Shown: positions 62,276 through 64,000 of the stretch, in pieces
How the letters are laid out: each line of letters starts with the position of its first letter
Numbering within the stretch: position 1 is the stretch's first letter
DNA from: Stomorhina lunata
Lineage: Eukaryota > Arthropoda > Insecta > Diptera > Rhiniidae
DNA length: 64,000 nt
NCBI GenBank assembly: GCA_933228675.1
Contig: OW121742.1
Coordinates: forward strand, 112,009,242 to 112,073,241
Reading direction: 5' to 3'
Made by a program: the position numbers and the translations under genes
Notes under the pieces: model-generated
What the model saw: the letters and a program-made list of their open reading frames with translations, nothing else
The model's database searches: none
Told to the model about the DNA's origin: nothing

Positions 62276-62495
62276 GTAGCTCTTCCTATTGTTAGCTTTT
62301 CTATTAAAAACTTATAATGTCATCAACTTTTCTACAGAAAACTTATCCTATTGTCAACTTTTCTATAGAAAACTCATCCTATCGTTAATTTTTCTACAGA
62401 AAACTCATCCTATTGTCAACTTTTCTATAGAAAACTCATCCTATTGTCAACTTTTCTATAGAAAACTCATCCTATCGTCAACTTTTCTAAGGTAG
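62276..62495 (-). repeat. Satellite B block B5 (31 bp), reverse orientation
   Basis: About seven units with a CTCATCCTATTGTCAAC variant (CTCATCC instead of GTCTTCC). Confidence 0.9.
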
Positions 62496-63020
62496 AAAAC
62501 TCTTTAGAAGACACATTTGACTCGTATGCCGTCATATTTTTAGTTGTATCACTCTTTACCTAAAGGGGCGCCTTGTAAGTTAGTACCCAAGAATATGGAA
62601 CCAAATGAAATAAGCTCGTATACAATTCTATACACTACTTACATGTATGTAAATCTAGAAATTCAAGTAAAAAATTTACTTGTTCGAGGTGAGTTTTCGA
62701 AGTTTATTCAAAGAATAAAAGTAGTTTTAGAGGTATATAATATTTGAAATGAAACATAGTTTTCAGTCAAGAAATCGCGAAAAATGTTTAGTTCTATCTT
62801 TTGTCATGACCTCGTACCTTTAAATATATTTATGTACTACTGTATGCTTCAATGTTTGGCTATGTGTTAGATGGGTATCGCTAGAAAAATACGACGATTT
62901 TTGGTATGTTAAGTATACCAGAGCTTGTGTTAAAACCCGTATGTAGCAACAACACATGGTATGTTGGATTGCACAGTAAAAGCTCTTTATATATCTAAGT
63001 AGCATAAGTAATAATACATA
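62496..63020. other. Unique AT-rich DNA between B5 and B6
   Basis: No gene is recognised. Short ORFs on both strands (62544-62747, 62820-63062) lack any family resemblance. The latter runs into the satellite. Confidence 0.45.
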
Positions 63021-64000
63021 GCATTCGTCAACTTTTCTACAGAAAAGTCTTCCTATTGCCAACTTTTCTGTAGAAAAGTCTTCCTATTGTCAACTTTTCT
63101 ATAGAAAAGTCTTTCTATCGTCAACTTTTCTATAGAAATATCTTCCTATCGTCAACTTTTCTATAGAAAAGTCTTCCTATCGTCAACTTTTCTATAGAAA
63201 TGTCTTGCTATCGTCAACTTTTCTATAGAAAAGTCTTCCTATTGCCAACTTTTCTGTAGAGAAGTCTTCCTATTGTCAACTTTTCTATAGAAAAGTCTTT
63301 CTATCGTCAACTTTTCTATAGAAATATCTTCCTATCGTCAACTTTTCTATAGAAATATCTTCATATCGTCAACTTTTCTATAGAAAAGTCTTCCTATCGT
63401 CAACTTTTCTATAGAAATGTCTTCCTATCGTCAACTTTTCTATAAAAATGTCTTCCTATCGTCAACTTTTCTATAAAAATGTCTTCCTATCGTCAACTTT
63501 TCTATAGAAATGTCTTCCTATCGTCAACTTTTCTATAGAAATGTCTTCCTATCGTCAACTTTTCTATAGAAATGTCTTCCTATCGTCGACTTTTCTATAG
63601 AAATGTCTTCCTATCGTCAACTTTTCTATAGAAATGTCTTCCTATCGTCAACTTCTCTATAGAAATGTCTTCCTATCGTCAACTTTTCTATAGAAATGTC
63701 TTCCTATCGTCAACTTTTCTATAGAAATGTCTTCCTATCGTCAACTTTTCTATAGAAATGTCTTCCTATCGTCAACTTTTCTATAGAAATGTCTTCCTAT
63801 CGTCAACTTTTCCATAGAAATGTCTTCCTATCGTCAACTTTTCTATAGAAATGTCTTCCTATCGTCAACTTTTCTATAGAAATGTCTTCCTGTCGTCAAC
63901 TTTTCTATAGAAATGTCTTCCTATCGTCAACTTTTCTATAGAAATGTCTTCCTATCGTAAACTTTTCTATAGAAATGTCTTCCTATCGTCAACTTTTCTT
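63021..64000 (-). repeat. Satellite B block B6 (31 bp), reverse orientation, runs off the window
   Basis: About 31 units. The first ten mix AAAAGTCTTCC and AAATATCTTCC variants, with a repeated unit order (63035-63150 and 63221-63340). The rest is a uniform AAATGTCTTCCTATCG subfamily. The array continues beyond the window. Confidence 0.95.

Noticed and set aside
21546..64000. Short regularly spaced direct repeats with palindromes, resembling a CRISPR array
   Set aside because: Units are head-to-tail with no unique spacers, the arrays run for kilobases, no cas genes exist and the host is a eukaryote. These are satellites.

Overview
The window reads as heterochromatin-like or deep intronic DNA of an insect, most likely a fly. 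The DNA is very AT-rich. The only convincing protein-coding sequence belongs to transposable elements: a rosa-type DD41D mariner, an R1-clade LINE, and a DNA transposon with two short introns of 70-74 bp. No cellular gene can be supported with confidence. A few short exon-like or ORF-like pieces are listed at low confidence. No bacterial or phage features are present.

Layout. 1-3950: AT-rich DNA with a possible terminal-inverted-repeat element holding two tRNA-like pieces, then two old tandem repeats (about 130 bp x6 and about 150 bp x4) ending in a TA microsatellite. 3948-5181: a dead mariner inserted in that microsatellite. 6752-15354: an almost perfectly homogeneous 11-bp satellite (here satellite C) split by a nearly full-length R1-clade LINE (8694-13881). 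16.6-64 kb: many blocks of two 31-bp satellites. Satellite A is built on a dyad with arms GGAAATTTTT and AAAAATTTCC, and totals about 20 kb in both orientations. Satellite B is built on the palindrome ACTTTTCTATAGAAAAGT and totals about 9.5 kb. Blocks A1, B1 and B2 sit within an older, diverged repeat of about 200 bp whose best-kept part is a pair of octamers (ATTTGCAT). At 33679-36669 a 2991-bp DNA transposon sits in a satellite B array, with CACTA...TAGTG ends, a CAA target duplication and a predicted uninterrupted 552-residue transposase.

How the parts relate. The satellites are the platform and the transposons are insertions into them. The periodic target makes insertion boundaries readable: the CACTA-like element has a paralogous empty site a few units upstream, and the LINE keeps the 11-bp phase across its insertion. 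The points most worth a second look are the intact CACTA-ended transposon, the LINE within the 11-bp satellite (R1-clade LINEs are often target-specific), the satellite B block bounded by a 13-bp inverted repeat, the shared 31-bp period and dyad design of satellites A and B, and the octamer-bearing 200-bp repeat in which they nest. Array limits are by eye, to within about one unit.
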